A stretch of DNA of 64,000 bases from Hydrogenophaga sp040372165 (GTDB lineage Bacteria; Pseudomonadota; Gammaproteobacteria; Burkholderiales; Burkholderiaceae_C), in the NCBI RefSeq assembly GCF_040372165.1, contig NZ_BAABWG010000001.1, positions 930,001 to 994,000 on the forward strand. Reading direction: 5' to 3'. The position numbers and the translations under genes were made by a program. Positions 8,759 through 17,795 of this stretch are shown piece by piece. The notes below the pieces were generated by a model. The model did not search any database, was not told the DNA's origin, and saw nothing but the letters and a program-made list of their open reading frames with translations. Positions within the stretch are counted from its first letter, which is position 1, and the number at the start of each line of letters is the position of its first letter.

Positions 8759-11599
8759 ATGTCAAGTACCACAGTCGCTGAACTCGCAGCCGAGCTCAAC
8801 AAGCCAACGTCTCAGTTGCTCGAGCAACTGACGGCCGCAGGCGTGAGCAAGCGCGCCGCGACCGATTCCGTATCCGAAGCAGACAAGCAGTCTTTGCTGA
8901 ACTACCTGAAAGCCAGCCACGGCACATCCACTGGCGGCCGCAAGAAGATCACGCTGACGAAGAAGTCCACGACGGAAATCAAGCAAGCTGACGCCAGCGG
9001 ACGCGCTCGCACCATTCAGGTGGAGGTGCGCAAGAAGCGCACTTTCATCAAGCGTGACGAAGAAGCCGTCGCTGCGCCAGCTGCAGATACGCCTGCAGAA
9101 GAGGTGCCGGTAGCTGCTGCCCCTGTCGTCGATGATGCCGAGCTGGCACGTCGCGAAGAAGAAGCGCGCCGCCAGGCCGAGCTCCTTCGCCGTCAGGAAG
9201 AGGAGCTGGCGCAGAAACGGCGTGAACGCGAAGAACAAGAGGCCAAGGAGGCCGCGCAGCAAGCTGCTGCACAGGCAGAGGCAGATGCCGCTGCATCCAA
9301 GGCAGCAGAAGAGCAGGCGTCCAGCGAGACTTCTGCCCAAGCCGATGCACCTGCCTCAGAAGCTGCCACAGAGGATTCTGCGCCCGCACCTGAGGTTGCC
9401 GCTGCACCGAAAGCAGCCAAAGCCAGCAACAAGTCCAGCAAGGCTGCCCAGAAAGCGGAGGAAGACGCTCGCGCCAAGGAACTTGAGGCTCGCCGCCGCA
9501 AGGCTGAAGCGGAGGCAGCGAGCATCCGCGCCATGATGGCAGCCCCTGCCAAGACCCTGGTGGCCAAGAAGGAAGGTGAGCAAGGTATCAAGGGCACTTT
9601 GCACAAGCCCTCGGGCACCGGCGCTCGCTCCGGCGGCGCCGGCACCAAGAAGGAAATCCGGTCGGAAAACCTGTCATCTACCTGGAAGGAAGATGCGAGC
9701 CGCAAGCGCGAGATCAAAACGCGTGGTGATACCGGTGCTGGCCGTCCAGGCTGGCGCAGTGGGCCGCGTGGTGGCAAGCGGGGTGACCGCAATGCTGCAC
9801 GAGGCGCATCTCAATCCAACTTCGTGCCACCGACCGAAGTCAAGGTCATCGAAGTCCATGTGCCTGAGACCATCACGGTTGCTGAGCTTTCCCACAAGAT
9901 GGCGGTCAAGTCATCCGAGGTGATCAAGCATTTGATGAAGCTCGGCCAGATGGTCACCATCAACCAGTCGCTGGACCAGGACACGGCCATGATTGTGGTC
10001 GAAGAAATGGGCCACAAGGCCATCCAGGCAGCGCTGGACGACCCGGAGGCATTCACCGAAGAGGAAGTGCAAGGTCAGCAAGCCGAGCAGATGCCCCGTG
10101 CGCCCGTGGTCACTGTCATGGGTCACGTTGACCACGGCAAGACCTCGCTGCTGGACTACATTCGCCGGTCCAAAGTGGCCGCAGGCGAAGCGGGTGGCAT
10201 TACGCAGCACATTGGTGCCTACCACGTGGATACCCCGCGCGGGATGGTGACATTCCTCGATACCCCGGGTCACGAGGCGTTCACCGCCATGCGTGCCCGT
10301 GGTGCACAGGCAACTGATATTGTTATCCTGGTTTGTGCGGCAGACGATGGCGTCATGCCTCAGACCAAGGAAGCCATCAAGCACGCCAAGGCTGCCGGAG
10401 TACCCATCGTCGTGGCGCTGACCAAGGCAGACAAGCCTGACGCCAACCCGGACCGCGTTCGCGACGAGCTGGTAAGCGAAGAGGTGCTGCCCGAGGAGTA
10501 CGGTGGTGATTCACCGTTCATCTCGGTTTCGGCCAAGACCGGGCAGGGCATCGACGACTTGCTGGAGCAGGTTCTCCTCCAGGCCGAAGTGCTGGAGCTG
10601 AAGGCGCCAGTTGAAGCCATGGCCAAGGGTATTGTGGTTGAAGCACGACTGGACAAAGGTCGCGGTTCGGTGGCCACGATCCTGGTTCAATCCGGCACGC
10701 TCAAGGTGGGCGACGTTGTCCTGGCAGGTCAGACCTCGGGCCGTGTTCGCGCCATGCTCGACGAAGACGGTCGCCAGACCAAAGAAGCTGGCCCTTCCAT
10801 CCCTGTGGAGATTCAGGGCCTCAACGAGGTGCCGCAGGCCGGTGACGAGTTCATGGTGCTGGCGGACGAGCGTCGGGCTCGCGAGATTGCCACGTACCGT
10901 GCTGGCAAGTACCGCAGCACCAAGCTGGCCAAACAGCAAGCGGCCAAGCTCGAAAACATGTTTGCCGAGATGACAGCTGGCGAGGTCAAGACCCTGCCCA
11001 TCATCATCAAGGCCGACGTTCAAGGCTCGCAGGAAGCGCTGGCAGCTTCGCTCCAGAAACTCTCGACCGACGAAGTCAAGATCCAGCTGGTCTATGCCGG
11101 TGTGGGTGGTATCAGCGAATCCGACATCAACCTGGCCATTGCGTCCGGCGCCGTGGTGATTGGCTTCAACACCCGTGCCGACGCAGGCGCACGCAAGCTC
11201 GCCGAGCACAACGAAGTGGATGTTCGTTACTACAACATCATCTACGACGCAGTGGACGAGCTCAAGGCAGCCATGTCCGGCATGTTGGCTCCGGAGAAGA
11301 AGGAAGAGGTCATCGGTATGGCCGAGATCCGGACCGTCTTCGTGGCTTCGAAGATCGGCACGGTGGCAGGCTGCATGATCACGCAAGGCCAGGCAACGCG
11401 TTCTGCGCATTTCCGCCTGCTGCGCGACAACGTGGTGGTCTACACCGGCGAGATCGAATCCCTCAAGCGCCTCAAGGACGACGTTCGCGAAGTCAAGGAA
11501 GGCTTCGAGTGCGGTATCAAGCTCAAGAACTACAACGACATCAAAGAAGGTGATCAGCTGGAGTTCTTCGAGGTCAAGGAGATCGCCCGCTCGCTGTAA
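8759..11599 (+). CDS. infB: Translation initiation factor IF-2
   Basis: This GTPase (946 residues) places initiator tRNA on the 30S subunit and promotes subunit joining. An IF2N domain covers about 1-55. A long Ala/Glu/Lys-rich segment predicted to be helical or coiled covers about 100-270, then a basic Gly/Arg-rich linker (to about 350), a second IF2N-like domain (about 365-425) and the GTPase domain. G1 GHVDHGKT is at 455-462 and G3 DTPGH at 501-505; G4 reads TKAD (555-558) instead of the usual NKxD. The C-terminal beta-barrel and fMet-tRNA-binding domains are complete. The start has a GGAGAGAG sequence 7 bases upstream. In-frame internal starts giving shorter IF-2 forms are possible but not shown. 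Confidence 0.96.
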   Translation: MSSTTVAELAAELNKPTSQLLEQLTAAGVSKRAATDSVSEADKQSLLNYLKASHGTSTGGRKKITLTKKSTTEIKQADASGRARTIQVEVRKKRTFIKRDEEAVAAPAADTPAEEVPVAAAPVVDDAELARREEEARRQAELLRRQEEELAQKRREREEQEAKEAAQQAAAQAEADAAASKAAEEQASSETSAQADAPASEAATEDSAPAPEVAAAPKAAKASNKSSKAAQKAEEDARAKELEARRRKAEAEAASIRAMMAAPAKTLVAKKEGEQGIKGTLHKPSGTGARSGGAGTKKEIRSENLSSTWKEDASRKREIKTRGDTGAGRPGWRSGPRGGKRGDRNAARGASQSNFVPPTEVKVIEVHVPETITVAELSHKMAVKSSEVIKHLMKLGQMVTINQSLDQDTAMIVVEEMGHKAIQAALDDPEAFTEEEVQGQQAEQMPRAPVVTVMGHVDHGKTSLLDYIRRSKVAAGEAGGITQHIGAYHVDTPRGMVTFLDTPGHEAFTAMRARGAQATDIVILVCAADDGVMPQTKEAIKHAKAAGVPIVVALTKADKPDANPDRVRDELVSEEVLPEEYGGDSPFISVSAKTGQGIDDLLEQVLLQAEVLELKAPVEAMAKGIVVEARLDKGRGSVATILVQSGTLKVGDVVLAGQTSGRVRAMLDEDGRQTKEAGPSIPVEIQGLNEVPQAGDEFMVLADERRAREIATYRAGKYRSTKLAKQQAAKLENMFAEMTAGEVKTLPIIIKADVQGSQEALAASLQKLSTDEVKIQLVYAGVGGISESDINLAIASGAVVIGFNTRADAGARKLAEHNEVDVRYYNIIYDAVDELKAAMSGMLAPEKKEEVIGMAEIRTVFVASKIGTVAGCMITQGQATRSAHFRLLRDNVVVYTGEIESLKRLKDDVREVKEGFECGIKLKNYNDIKEGDQLEFFEVKEIARSL

Positions 11600-11620
11600 G
11601 GCAGAGCAGGGAGAACGAAC

Positions 11621-12310
11621 ATGGGCAAGATCTGGAATCAGCACAAGCGGTTTCTGACCTTTGTCGCGCTCATGTTCGTCTTCCGTTCGGCCATCGCCGA
11701 CTGGAACTACATCCCCAGCTCGTCCATGAACCCGACGCTGGTGGCCGGCGATCGTGTCCTTGTCAACAAGCTCGCCTACAGTCTCAGGGTTCCTTTTACC
11801 CTGGTGGAGATCCTGCGATGGTCGAAGCCCAAGGCTGGCGATGTGGTCATTCTGGTGTCTCCCGAAGATGGCAAGACACTCATCAAACGGGTAGTCGCCG
11901 TGGGCGGAGACACCATCAGCATGAAAGACAACGTCCTGTACCTGAACGGGCAGGCGCAAACGCGCTCGCTCAAGAGCGAGGACGCCTGGGTGCCAACAGA
12001 AAGCGGCATGCTGCAGATCGAGGTGTGGCGTGAGCAGCTCGGGGATGCCAGATACGAGACTGCGCGTATCCCCATGTTCAACCATCGAGTCGATTTTTCC
12101 GCTGTGGAAGTCCCCGCGGGTCAGGTGATGGTCATGGGCGACAGCCGGGACAACAGCCGGGATTCACGCTTTTTCGGGTTGGTCGATACCAGCCTGATCA
12201 CAGGACGCGCAGAGAGAGTCGTCATGTCCCACAACCCCGACGCCCTCTATATGCCCAGGAAGCAGCGCTGGTGGCTGCCAATGGTCCAGCCGCAGAATGC
12301 AGGAGGCTGA
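11621..12310 (+). CDS. Signal peptidase I (LepB-like), short form
   Basis: This membrane-bound serine protease (229 residues) of family S26 would remove signal peptides from exported proteins. One N-terminal membrane helix (about 10-26) precedes the catalytic serine in IPSSSMNPTL (Ser35); the general-base lysine is in LIKRVVAVGGD (Lys89), and MGDSRDNSRDSR forms the conserved box E. E. coli LepB has two membrane helices and 324 residues, so this is a compact form. The usual lepB of Burkholderiales lies with lepA-rnc-era, so this is probably a second copy. It sits 21 bases after infB and 6 bases before rbfA, clearly in the same operon, an uncommon place for a protease gene. Confidence 0.9.
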   Translation: MGKIWNQHKRFLTFVALMFVFRSAIADWNYIPSSSMNPTLVAGDRVLVNKLAYSLRVPFTLVEILRWSKPKAGDVVILVSPEDGKTLIKRVVAVGGDTISMKDNVLYLNGQAQTRSLKSEDAWVPTESGMLQIEVWREQLGDARYETARIPMFNHRVDFSAVEVPAGQVMVMGDSRDNSRDSRFFGLVDTSLITGRAERVVMSHNPDALYMPRKQRWWLPMVQPQNAGG

Positions 12311-12316
12311 GGCAGC

Positions 12317-12688
12317 ATGCCAGCCAGAAAGAAATCCACCCCCAATCGCAGCTTTCGTGTTGCCGATCAGATTCAGCGGGATCTGTCGGAGTTGATCGCT
12401 CGCGAACTGAAGGACCCCAGGGTCGGAATGGTCACCATCAATGCGGTGGAGGTGACACCAGACTATGCGCACGCCAAGGTCTACTTCAGCTTGCTCACGG
12501 GTGAGCCTGACGAAACCGAAGAAGCACTCAATGCCGGAGCAGGCTTTCTGCGCAATGGACTGTTCAAGCGGCTGCATATTCATACTGTGCCGACGCTGCA
12601 TTTCATTTTTGACCGAACCACGGAACGAGCCGCGGACATGAATGCCCTGATTGCCAAGGCAGTGTCCTCGCGCTCCAAAGACGACTAA
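12317..12688 (+). CDS. rbfA: Ribosome-binding factor A
   Basis: RbfA (123 residues) binds the 30S subunit during maturation of the 16S rRNA 5' end and is needed for growth in the cold. The single KH-like domain is clear, with RELKDPRVGMVTINAVEV near the centre followed by the DYAHAKVYFSLL strand. Length is usual for the family. It starts 6 bases after the signal peptidase gene and ends 2 bases before truB, consistent with a single transcript. Confidence 0.93.
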   Translation: MPARKKSTPNRSFRVADQIQRDLSELIARELKDPRVGMVTINAVEVTPDYAHAKVYFSLLTGEPDETEEALNAGAGFLRNGLFKRLHIHTVPTLHFIFDRTTERAADMNALIAKAVSSRSKDD

Positions 12689-12690
12689 AC

Positions 12691-13665
12691 ATGAACGCGC
12701 CACGCACCAGGGTGCAGCGGCGCCCTGTGCATGGGGTGTTGCTGCTCGACAAGCCCATTGGTCTGTCCAGCAACCAGGCGTTGCAGAAGGCCAAGTGGCT
12801 GCTGCGCGCCGAAAAAGCCGGCCACACCGGAACTCTCGACCCATTGGCAACCGGCGTTTTGCCGCTTTGCTTCGGAGCAGCCACCAAGTTCAGTCAGCTG
12901 TACCTCGACGCTGACAAGACCTATGAAACAGTGCTGCGCCTCGGTGTGCGCACAAGCACTGGTGATGCTGAGGGAGACATTCTCGAAGAGAAGCCAGTGC
13001 AGTGCTCGATGGGCACCGTCGTGCAGGTTTTGGACGACTTCACCGGACCGATCGAACAGGTCCCTCCCATGTACAGCGCGCTCAAAAAAGACGGCAAAGC
13101 GCTCTATGAATACGCCAGGGAAGGCAAGACCGTCGAACGTGCGGCCCGACCGGTACAGATACACGAGCTCGAGTTGCTCGATGCAGACCTGGTCAGCGAT
13201 GCACCGAGTCTGACGCTGCGCATCAAGTGCAGCAAAGGGACTTACATCCGCGTACTGGGTGAAGATATTGGCGCAGCCTTGGGCTGTGGCGCACACTTGT
13301 CCAGCTTGCGCAGGACGGAAACAGGTCCTTTCGCCGCCTCAGCGTGCACTTCCCTGGACACTCTGGAATCCTTGCCTGAGCAGGAGCGAGTCGCCCGATT
13401 GTTGCCAGTAGAAGCCTTGCTGGCCGAACATGTCCGCATTGAGCTGACGGCCGAAGACAGTGCCCGCTTCCTCAGCGGTATGCGCCGGAGAGGCGAATGG
13501 GCTGATGCGGACAAGGTGGCGGTTTTTGACCCCGGCGATCAGTTGCTGGGCGCCGCCAAAGTCGTCTCGGGTGAGTTGATCCCCGTTCGACTGCTCAGTC
13601 CAACCGATATCCAACAGATTCAACAGCTTCAAGAAACCCGAACCGTCAGCCAGGCAGCTGCCTGA
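12691..13665 (+). CDS. truB: tRNA pseudouridine-55 synthase TruB
   Basis: TruB (324 residues) converts U55 of the T-loop to pseudouridine in most tRNAs. The catalytic motif GHTGTLDPLATGVLP contains the nucleophile Asp50. Downstream are the conserved VPPMYSALKKDGKALYEYAR segment near 110-130 and CSKGTYIRVLGEDIG. The C-terminal part has a PUA-like extension. It follows rbfA by 2 bases; typA starts 23 bases after its stop. Confidence 0.95.
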   Translation: MNAPRTRVQRRPVHGVLLLDKPIGLSSNQALQKAKWLLRAEKAGHTGTLDPLATGVLPLCFGAATKFSQLYLDADKTYETVLRLGVRTSTGDAEGDILEEKPVQCSMGTVVQVLDDFTGPIEQVPPMYSALKKDGKALYEYAREGKTVERAARPVQIHELELLDADLVSDAPSLTLRIKCSKGTYIRVLGEDIGAALGCGAHLSSLRRTETGPFAASACTSLDTLESLPEQERVARLLPVEALLAEHVRIELTAEDSARFLSGMRRRGEWADADKVAVFDPGDQLLGAAKVVSGELIPVRLLSPTDIQQIQQLQETRTVSQAAA

Positions 13666-13688
13666 ACGACTGGATTGAGAAAGAAACC

Positions 13689-15512
13689 ATGACCCAACAG
13701 ATTCGCAATATCGCCATCATTGCCCACGTTGACCACGGCAAGACCACACTGGTCGACCAGTTGCTGCGCCAATCCGGCACCTTCGCCGAGCACGAGAAAG
13801 TGGTCGACACAGTGATGGACAACAATGCCATCGAGCGCGAGCGCGGCATCACCATTCTGGCCAAAAACTGTGCCGTGCGCTGGAAGGGAACCCATATCAA
13901 CATCGTTGACACACCCGGCCACGCGGACTTTGGTGGGGAAGTGGAGCGTGCGCTGTCCATGGTTGATGGCGTGCTGCTGCTCATCGACGCCCAGGAAGGT
14001 CCGATGCCCCAGACCCGCTTCGTGACGAAGAAGGCACTGGCTCTCGGCCTCAAGCCGATTGTTGTCGTCAACAAGGTGGACAAGCCTGGTGCCAACCCGG
14101 ACAAGGTCATCAACGCCGCATTCGACCTGTTTGACAAACTCGGTGCCACCGATGAACAGCTTGATTTCCCTGTGGTGTACGCCTCCGGCATCAACGGCTG
14201 GTCGTCGATGGAAGAAGGCGCTCCGGGCGAACAGTGGGGCCCCGACATGGCCGCCCTGTTTGACACAGTGCTCGAGCACGTACCTGCCCACAAGGGGGAC
14301 CCGGCTGCACCTTTGCAACTTCAGATCTCCGCTCTGGACTTCTCGACCTTCGTCGGCCGGATCGGCGTCGGCCGGGTCAACGCTGGCGTGTTGAAGCCGG
14401 GCATGGACGTCCTGGTGGCTGAAGGCCCGGAAGGCAAGTCTTTTAAAGGCCGCATCAATCAAGTGCTGACTTTCCAGGGACTTGACCGCATGCAAACCCA
14501 GGAGGCCGGTCCTGGCGAGATCGTCTTGATCAACGGCATCGCCGACATCGGCATTGGCGTCACGGTCACAGACATCGAGAATCCGGCACCGCTGCCCATG
14601 CTCACCGTCGATGAACCGACGCTGACCATGAATTTCTGCGTCAACACCAGTCCACTGGCAGGTCGCGAAGGTAAATTCGTGACCAGCCGTCAGATCTGGG
14701 AACGTCTCCAGAAAGAGCTCCAGTCCAACGTGGCTCTGCGCGTCCGCGAAACCGATGAGGACGGTATCTTCGAGGTCTCCGGTCGGGGCGAACTGCACTT
14801 GACCATCTTGCTGGAAAACATGCGCCGCGAGGGGTACGAGCTGGCTGTTTCCAAGCCCCGCGTTGTCTTCCAGGACATCGATGGTGAGCGGTGCGAGCCC
14901 ATCGAGCTGGTCACCGCGGATGTGGAAGAAGGCCACCAAGGTGCGGTCATGCAGGCGCTTGGCGAGCGAAAAGGTGAGCTCACGAACATGGAGCCGGACG
15001 GTCATGGTCGTGTGCGGCTGGAGTACCGCATTCCAGCCCGTGGTCTGATCGGCTTCTCCAATGAATTCCTGAACCTCACGCGCGGCACGGGCCTCATTTC
15101 CAATATCTTCGACAGCTACGAGCCTTACAAAGGCGAGATCGGAGGGCGCAAGAACGGGGTGCTCATCTCCATGGATGACGGAGAGATCTTTGCCTACGCC
15201 CTCGGAAAACTGGATGATCGCGGTCGTATGTTCGTCCGGCCGGGCGATGCGGTTTACGAAGGCATGATTGTCGGCATCCACAGCCGTGAGAATGATCTGG
15301 TGGTCAATGCCACACGCACCAAGCAGCTGACGAACTTCCGGGTCTCCGGCAAGGAAGACGCCATCAAGATCACGCCGCCTATCGAGCTGACGCTCGAATA
15401 TGGGGTCGAGTTCATCGACGATGACGAACTGGTCGAGATCACCCCGAAGAGCATTCGCCTGCGCAAGCGGTTCCTCAAGGAGCACGAGCGCAAGCGCGCA
15501 GCCAAAGGCTAA
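13689..15512 (+). CDS. typA: Ribosome-associated GTPase TypA/BipA
   Basis: This translational GTPase (607 residues) is related to EF-G and acts in ribosome assembly and stress adaptation. G1 AHVDHGKTT is at 12-20, the switch-I motif ERGIT at 51-55, and NKVDKPGANPD gives G4. The EF-G-like domains and the BipA-specific C-terminal domain (…FRVSGKEDAIKITPP…) are complete. It is the last gene of the rimP-led cluster; the next gene starts 67 bases later with its own AGGAGG site. Confidence 0.95.
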   Translation: MTQQIRNIAIIAHVDHGKTTLVDQLLRQSGTFAEHEKVVDTVMDNNAIERERGITILAKNCAVRWKGTHINIVDTPGHADFGGEVERALSMVDGVLLLIDAQEGPMPQTRFVTKKALALGLKPIVVVNKVDKPGANPDKVINAAFDLFDKLGATDEQLDFPVVYASGINGWSSMEEGAPGEQWGPDMAALFDTVLEHVPAHKGDPAAPLQLQISALDFSTFVGRIGVGRVNAGVLKPGMDVLVAEGPEGKSFKGRINQVLTFQGLDRMQTQEAGPGEIVLINGIADIGIGVTVTDIENPAPLPMLTVDEPTLTMNFCVNTSPLAGREGKFVTSRQIWERLQKELQSNVALRVRETDEDGIFEVSGRGELHLTILLENMRREGYELAVSKPRVVFQDIDGERCEPIELVTADVEEGHQGAVMQALGERKGELTNMEPDGHGRVRLEYRIPARGLIGFSNEFLNLTRGTGLISNIFDSYEPYKGEIGGRKNGVLISMDDGEIFAYALGKLDDRGRMFVRPGDAVYEGMIVGIHSRENDLVVNATRTKQLTNFRVSGKEDAIKITPPIELTLEYGVEFIDDDELVEITPKSIRLRKRFLKEHERKRAAKG

Positions 15513-15579
15513 ATCAAGCAGGCGCTGCGGCACGGGAGCCGTGGCTCATATCAAGTTTTGCCAGTCAGGAGGCCAGAAC

Positions 15580-16683
15580 ATGTCCCATGAAGACGCGGTG
15601 GAAACCATGGTCGTAGCGGAAATGCGCGGCAGGGTAGGGTGCATAACGCTGAACCGGCCCCAGGCGCTCAATGCTCTGTCTTTGCCCATGATCAGGTCCC
15701 TGACCCAGATCCTGAAATCGTGGGCACAGGACGATGATGTTCTGGCCGTGGTGGTCAGGGGCATGAGCAAGCAGGGCGCTTTCGGTGCATTCTGTGCCGG
15801 CGGGGATATCCGCTTCTTCCACCGTGCAGCATTGACCGGCGACGACGATCTTTCTGCGTTCTTCACCGAAGAATACGCACTCAACCACCTGATCCACCGC
15901 TATGCAAAGCCCTACATCGCGCTGATGGACGGGATTGTCATGGGTGGAGGAATGGGCATCAGTCAGGGCGCCAGTCTGCGTGTCGTCACCGAACGAAGCA
16001 AGCTTGCCATGCCTGAGACCGGTATTGGCTTGTTTCCTGACGTAGGCGGCGGCTACTTTCTCAGCCGCTGTCCACAGCACATGGGCGAATACCTGGCACT
16101 GACCGGGCAGGTCATCGGGGCGCCAGAAGCCCTCTCCGTTGGACTGGCTGACATGTGCATGGACAGCCACCGCCTGGTCAAGCTCTGGGACTCGTTGGCC
16201 AACACGCCTTTCACCACAGGAGAGGCCGTGGAGCGATGGGTGCAGACCTATGCGTTGAAGTCGGTTGAAAAGCCGGCCTGGCCTGCTTCAGTCATCAACG
16301 ATGTTTTCGGGCTACCGGGCGTGATGGCCATCATCGAGCGCCTTGAGGCGGAGCCCGGCGACTGGGAGCAGAAGACAGCAGAACTGCTCCGCAAGCGCTC
16401 TCCGACGATGCTGCATGTGGTCCTTGAGCAGGTCCGCCGGGCCCGACAAATGAGTCTGGCCGAGGACTTGCGCATGGAGCGCGACATGGTTCATCAGTGT
16501 TTCCATCTTCGGCCGGGCGAAAATAGCGAAACCGTAGAAGGAATTCGCGCACTGGCGATTGACAAGGACCATCAACCGCAATGGAATCCGGCCAAAGCTG
16601 AAGAGGTTGATCAGGCCCAGGTCTCCCGGTACTTTGAAAGCCCCTGGTCAGCGGATCAGCACCCTTTGCGACACCTCGACTGA
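15580..16683 (+). CDS. Enoyl-CoA hydratase/isomerase family, 3-hydroxyisobutyryl-CoA hydrolase type
   Basis: This 367-residue protein of the crotonase superfamily belongs to the long ECH_2 branch that includes 3-hydroxyisobutyryl-CoA hydrolase of valine breakdown. Oxyanion-hole motifs are FCAGGD (71-76) and MGGGMG (121-126); PETGIGLFPDVGGGYFLSR (145-163) carries the acidic residue expected in the hydrolases. The length, about 100 residues more than simple hydratases, and the C-terminal part support the hydrolase branch. ATG 15580 is preceded by CAGGAGG. The frame is open upstream into typA, but that part is not conserved. The exact substrate is inferred. Confidence 0.82.
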   Translation: MSHEDAVETMVVAEMRGRVGCITLNRPQALNALSLPMIRSLTQILKSWAQDDDVLAVVVRGMSKQGAFGAFCAGGDIRFFHRAALTGDDDLSAFFTEEYALNHLIHRYAKPYIALMDGIVMGGGMGISQGASLRVVTERSKLAMPETGIGLFPDVGGGYFLSRCPQHMGEYLALTGQVIGAPEALSVGLADMCMDSHRLVKLWDSLANTPFTTGEAVERWVQTYALKSVEKPAWPASVINDVFGLPGVMAIIERLEAEPGDWEQKTAELLRKRSPTMLHVVLEQVRRARQMSLAEDLRMERDMVHQCFHLRPGENSETVEGIRALAIDKDHQPQWNPAKAEEVDQAQVSRYFESPWSADQHPLRHLD

Positions 16684-16713
16684 ACACCGGGACAACGGTG
16701 TCGCCCGAAGCTA

Positions 16714-17202
16714 TCAGCGGCTACGGTGTTTGAGCGCGCGCTCCACCTCGCGCTTGCCTTCGCGGTCCTTGATGGTGTCGCGCTTGTCGTGTTCGGCCTT
16801 GCCACGGGCCAACGCGATTTCGCATTTGACGCGGCGGTTCTTCCAATGGAGGTTCAGGGGCACGAGTGTAAAACCACGCTGCTCTACCTTGCCAATCAAG
16901 CGTCGAATCTGGTCTTTTTGCATGAGCAGCTTCTTGGTTCTAACCGCATCAGGGCTGACATGGGTTGAGGCCGTTCGCAGCGGATTGATCTGACACCCCA
17001 CCAGGAACAGCTCGCCTTCACGGATCACCACATAGCCGTCAGTCAGCTGCACTTTGCCCTCGCGAAGGGCTTTGACCTCCCAGCCCTGGAGGACCATGCC
17101 AGCCTCAAAGCGCTCTTCGATGTGGTAGTTGAACAGTGCTTTCTTGTTCTCGGCAATCCGGCTATCTCCCGGCTTGGTTTTCTTGTCTGTTTTCTTGGAC
17201 AT
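16714..17202 (-). CDS. smpB: SsrA-binding protein SmpB
   Basis: SmpB (162 residues) binds tmRNA and is required for rescue of stalled ribosomes by trans-translation. The N-terminal KALFNYHIEERFEAG segment, the QGWEVKALREGKVQL motif and the basic C-terminal tail (DTIKDREGKREVERALKHRSR region) are all present. The tail is known to enter the decoding centre. The gene is transcribed away from ratA with a 149-base gap, a common layout in proteobacteria. Its 3' end meets that of the hydrolase gene 30 bases away, with a small hairpin at 16684-16701 in between. Confidence 0.95.
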   Translation of the reverse strand: MSKKTDKKTKPGDSRIAENKKALFNYHIEERFEAGMVLQGWEVKALREGKVQLTDGYVVIREGELFLVGCQINPLRTASTHVSPDAVRTKKLLMQKDQIRRLIGKVEQRGFTLVPLNLHWKNRRVKCEIALARGKAEHDKRDTIKDREGKREVERALKHRSR

Positions 17203-17234
17203 GGATCTGACGCCTGACGTCTGAAGGCCAGGTC

Positions 17235-17262
17235 TTTACAATCAAATGATGCGAGGCGGCAA
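17235..17262 (-). promoter_or_regulatory. Predicted promoter for smpB
   Basis: On the minus strand TTGCCG (17262-17257) and TGTAAA (17240-17235) are 16 bases apart, upstream of the smpB start at 17202. An inverted repeat GTTGCC-N7-GGCAAC lies next to it at 17265-17283, in the gap shared with ratA. The match is moderate. Confidence 0.35.
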
Positions 17263-17351
17263 GAGTTGCCAGTTGGGGGCAACGACAGCAGTTGCAAGAG
17301 TGCGATCAGTGCTCGGTGGTGGCTGCGTTGCGTCGCCAAGATATCAATTCT

Positions 17352-17795
17352 ATGAAAACCATTGAAAAGTCGGTCTTGCTCTGGCACAGCCCACACGAAA
17401 TGTTCGCCCTGGTGACGGACGTCCAGCACTATCCCGATTTCCTTCCCTGGTGCGACCATGGGAAAGTCATCGAGCGAACCGATGATGGCATGGTGGCCGA
17501 AGTGGGCATGGCCATCAGTGGCCTCAAGCAGAGCTTCACCACTCGAAACCGCCACATTGAAGACCGGGAAGTGCACCTGGAGCTGGTCGACGGGCCATTC
17601 TCGCAGCTTGAAGGACAGTGGATCTTCACGCCGCTTGGCGACGGGCAGCAACGGGCCTGCAAGGTTGAATTCAAGCTCAGCTATGGCTTCGCCAGCGCAA
17701 CGCTGGCCAAGCTGGTTGGTCCGGTTTTCGACAAAATTGCATCGAGCCTGGTGGACGCGTTCGTCAAGCGGGCTGATCAGGTGTACGGCGAGTGA
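17352..17795 (+). CDS. ratA: RatA/Coq10-type START-domain protein
   Basis: This 147-residue protein of the SRPBCC/START (polyketide cyclase, COQ10-like) family begins MKTIEKSVLLWHSPHEMFALVTDVQHYPDFLPWC, the family signature. In E. coli the homologue was described as RatA, an inhibitor of 70S ribosome assembly; in mitochondria Coq10 binds ubiquinone. Which of these applies here cannot be seen from sequence, and a role in quinone handling is at least as likely. It diverges from smpB and overlaps rnfH by 4 bases (GTGA), a widely conserved pair. Confidence 0.88.
   Translation: MKTIEKSVLLWHSPHEMFALVTDVQHYPDFLPWCDHGKVIERTDDGMVAEVGMAISGLKQSFTTRNRHIEDREVHLELVDGPFSQLEGQWIFTPLGDGQQRACKVEFKLSYGFASATLAKLVGPVFDKIASSLVDAFVKRADQVYGE

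Noticed and set aside
13629..15533. A 630-codon open frame antisense to typA
   Set aside because: Same cause. TypA on the plus strand has all motifs; the antisense product is without recognisable features.
15400..15579. An upstream extension of the hydroxyacyl-CoA hydrolase into typA
   Set aside because: The extension is the out-of-frame typA end, low in conservation, and ATG 15580 has an AGGAGG site.
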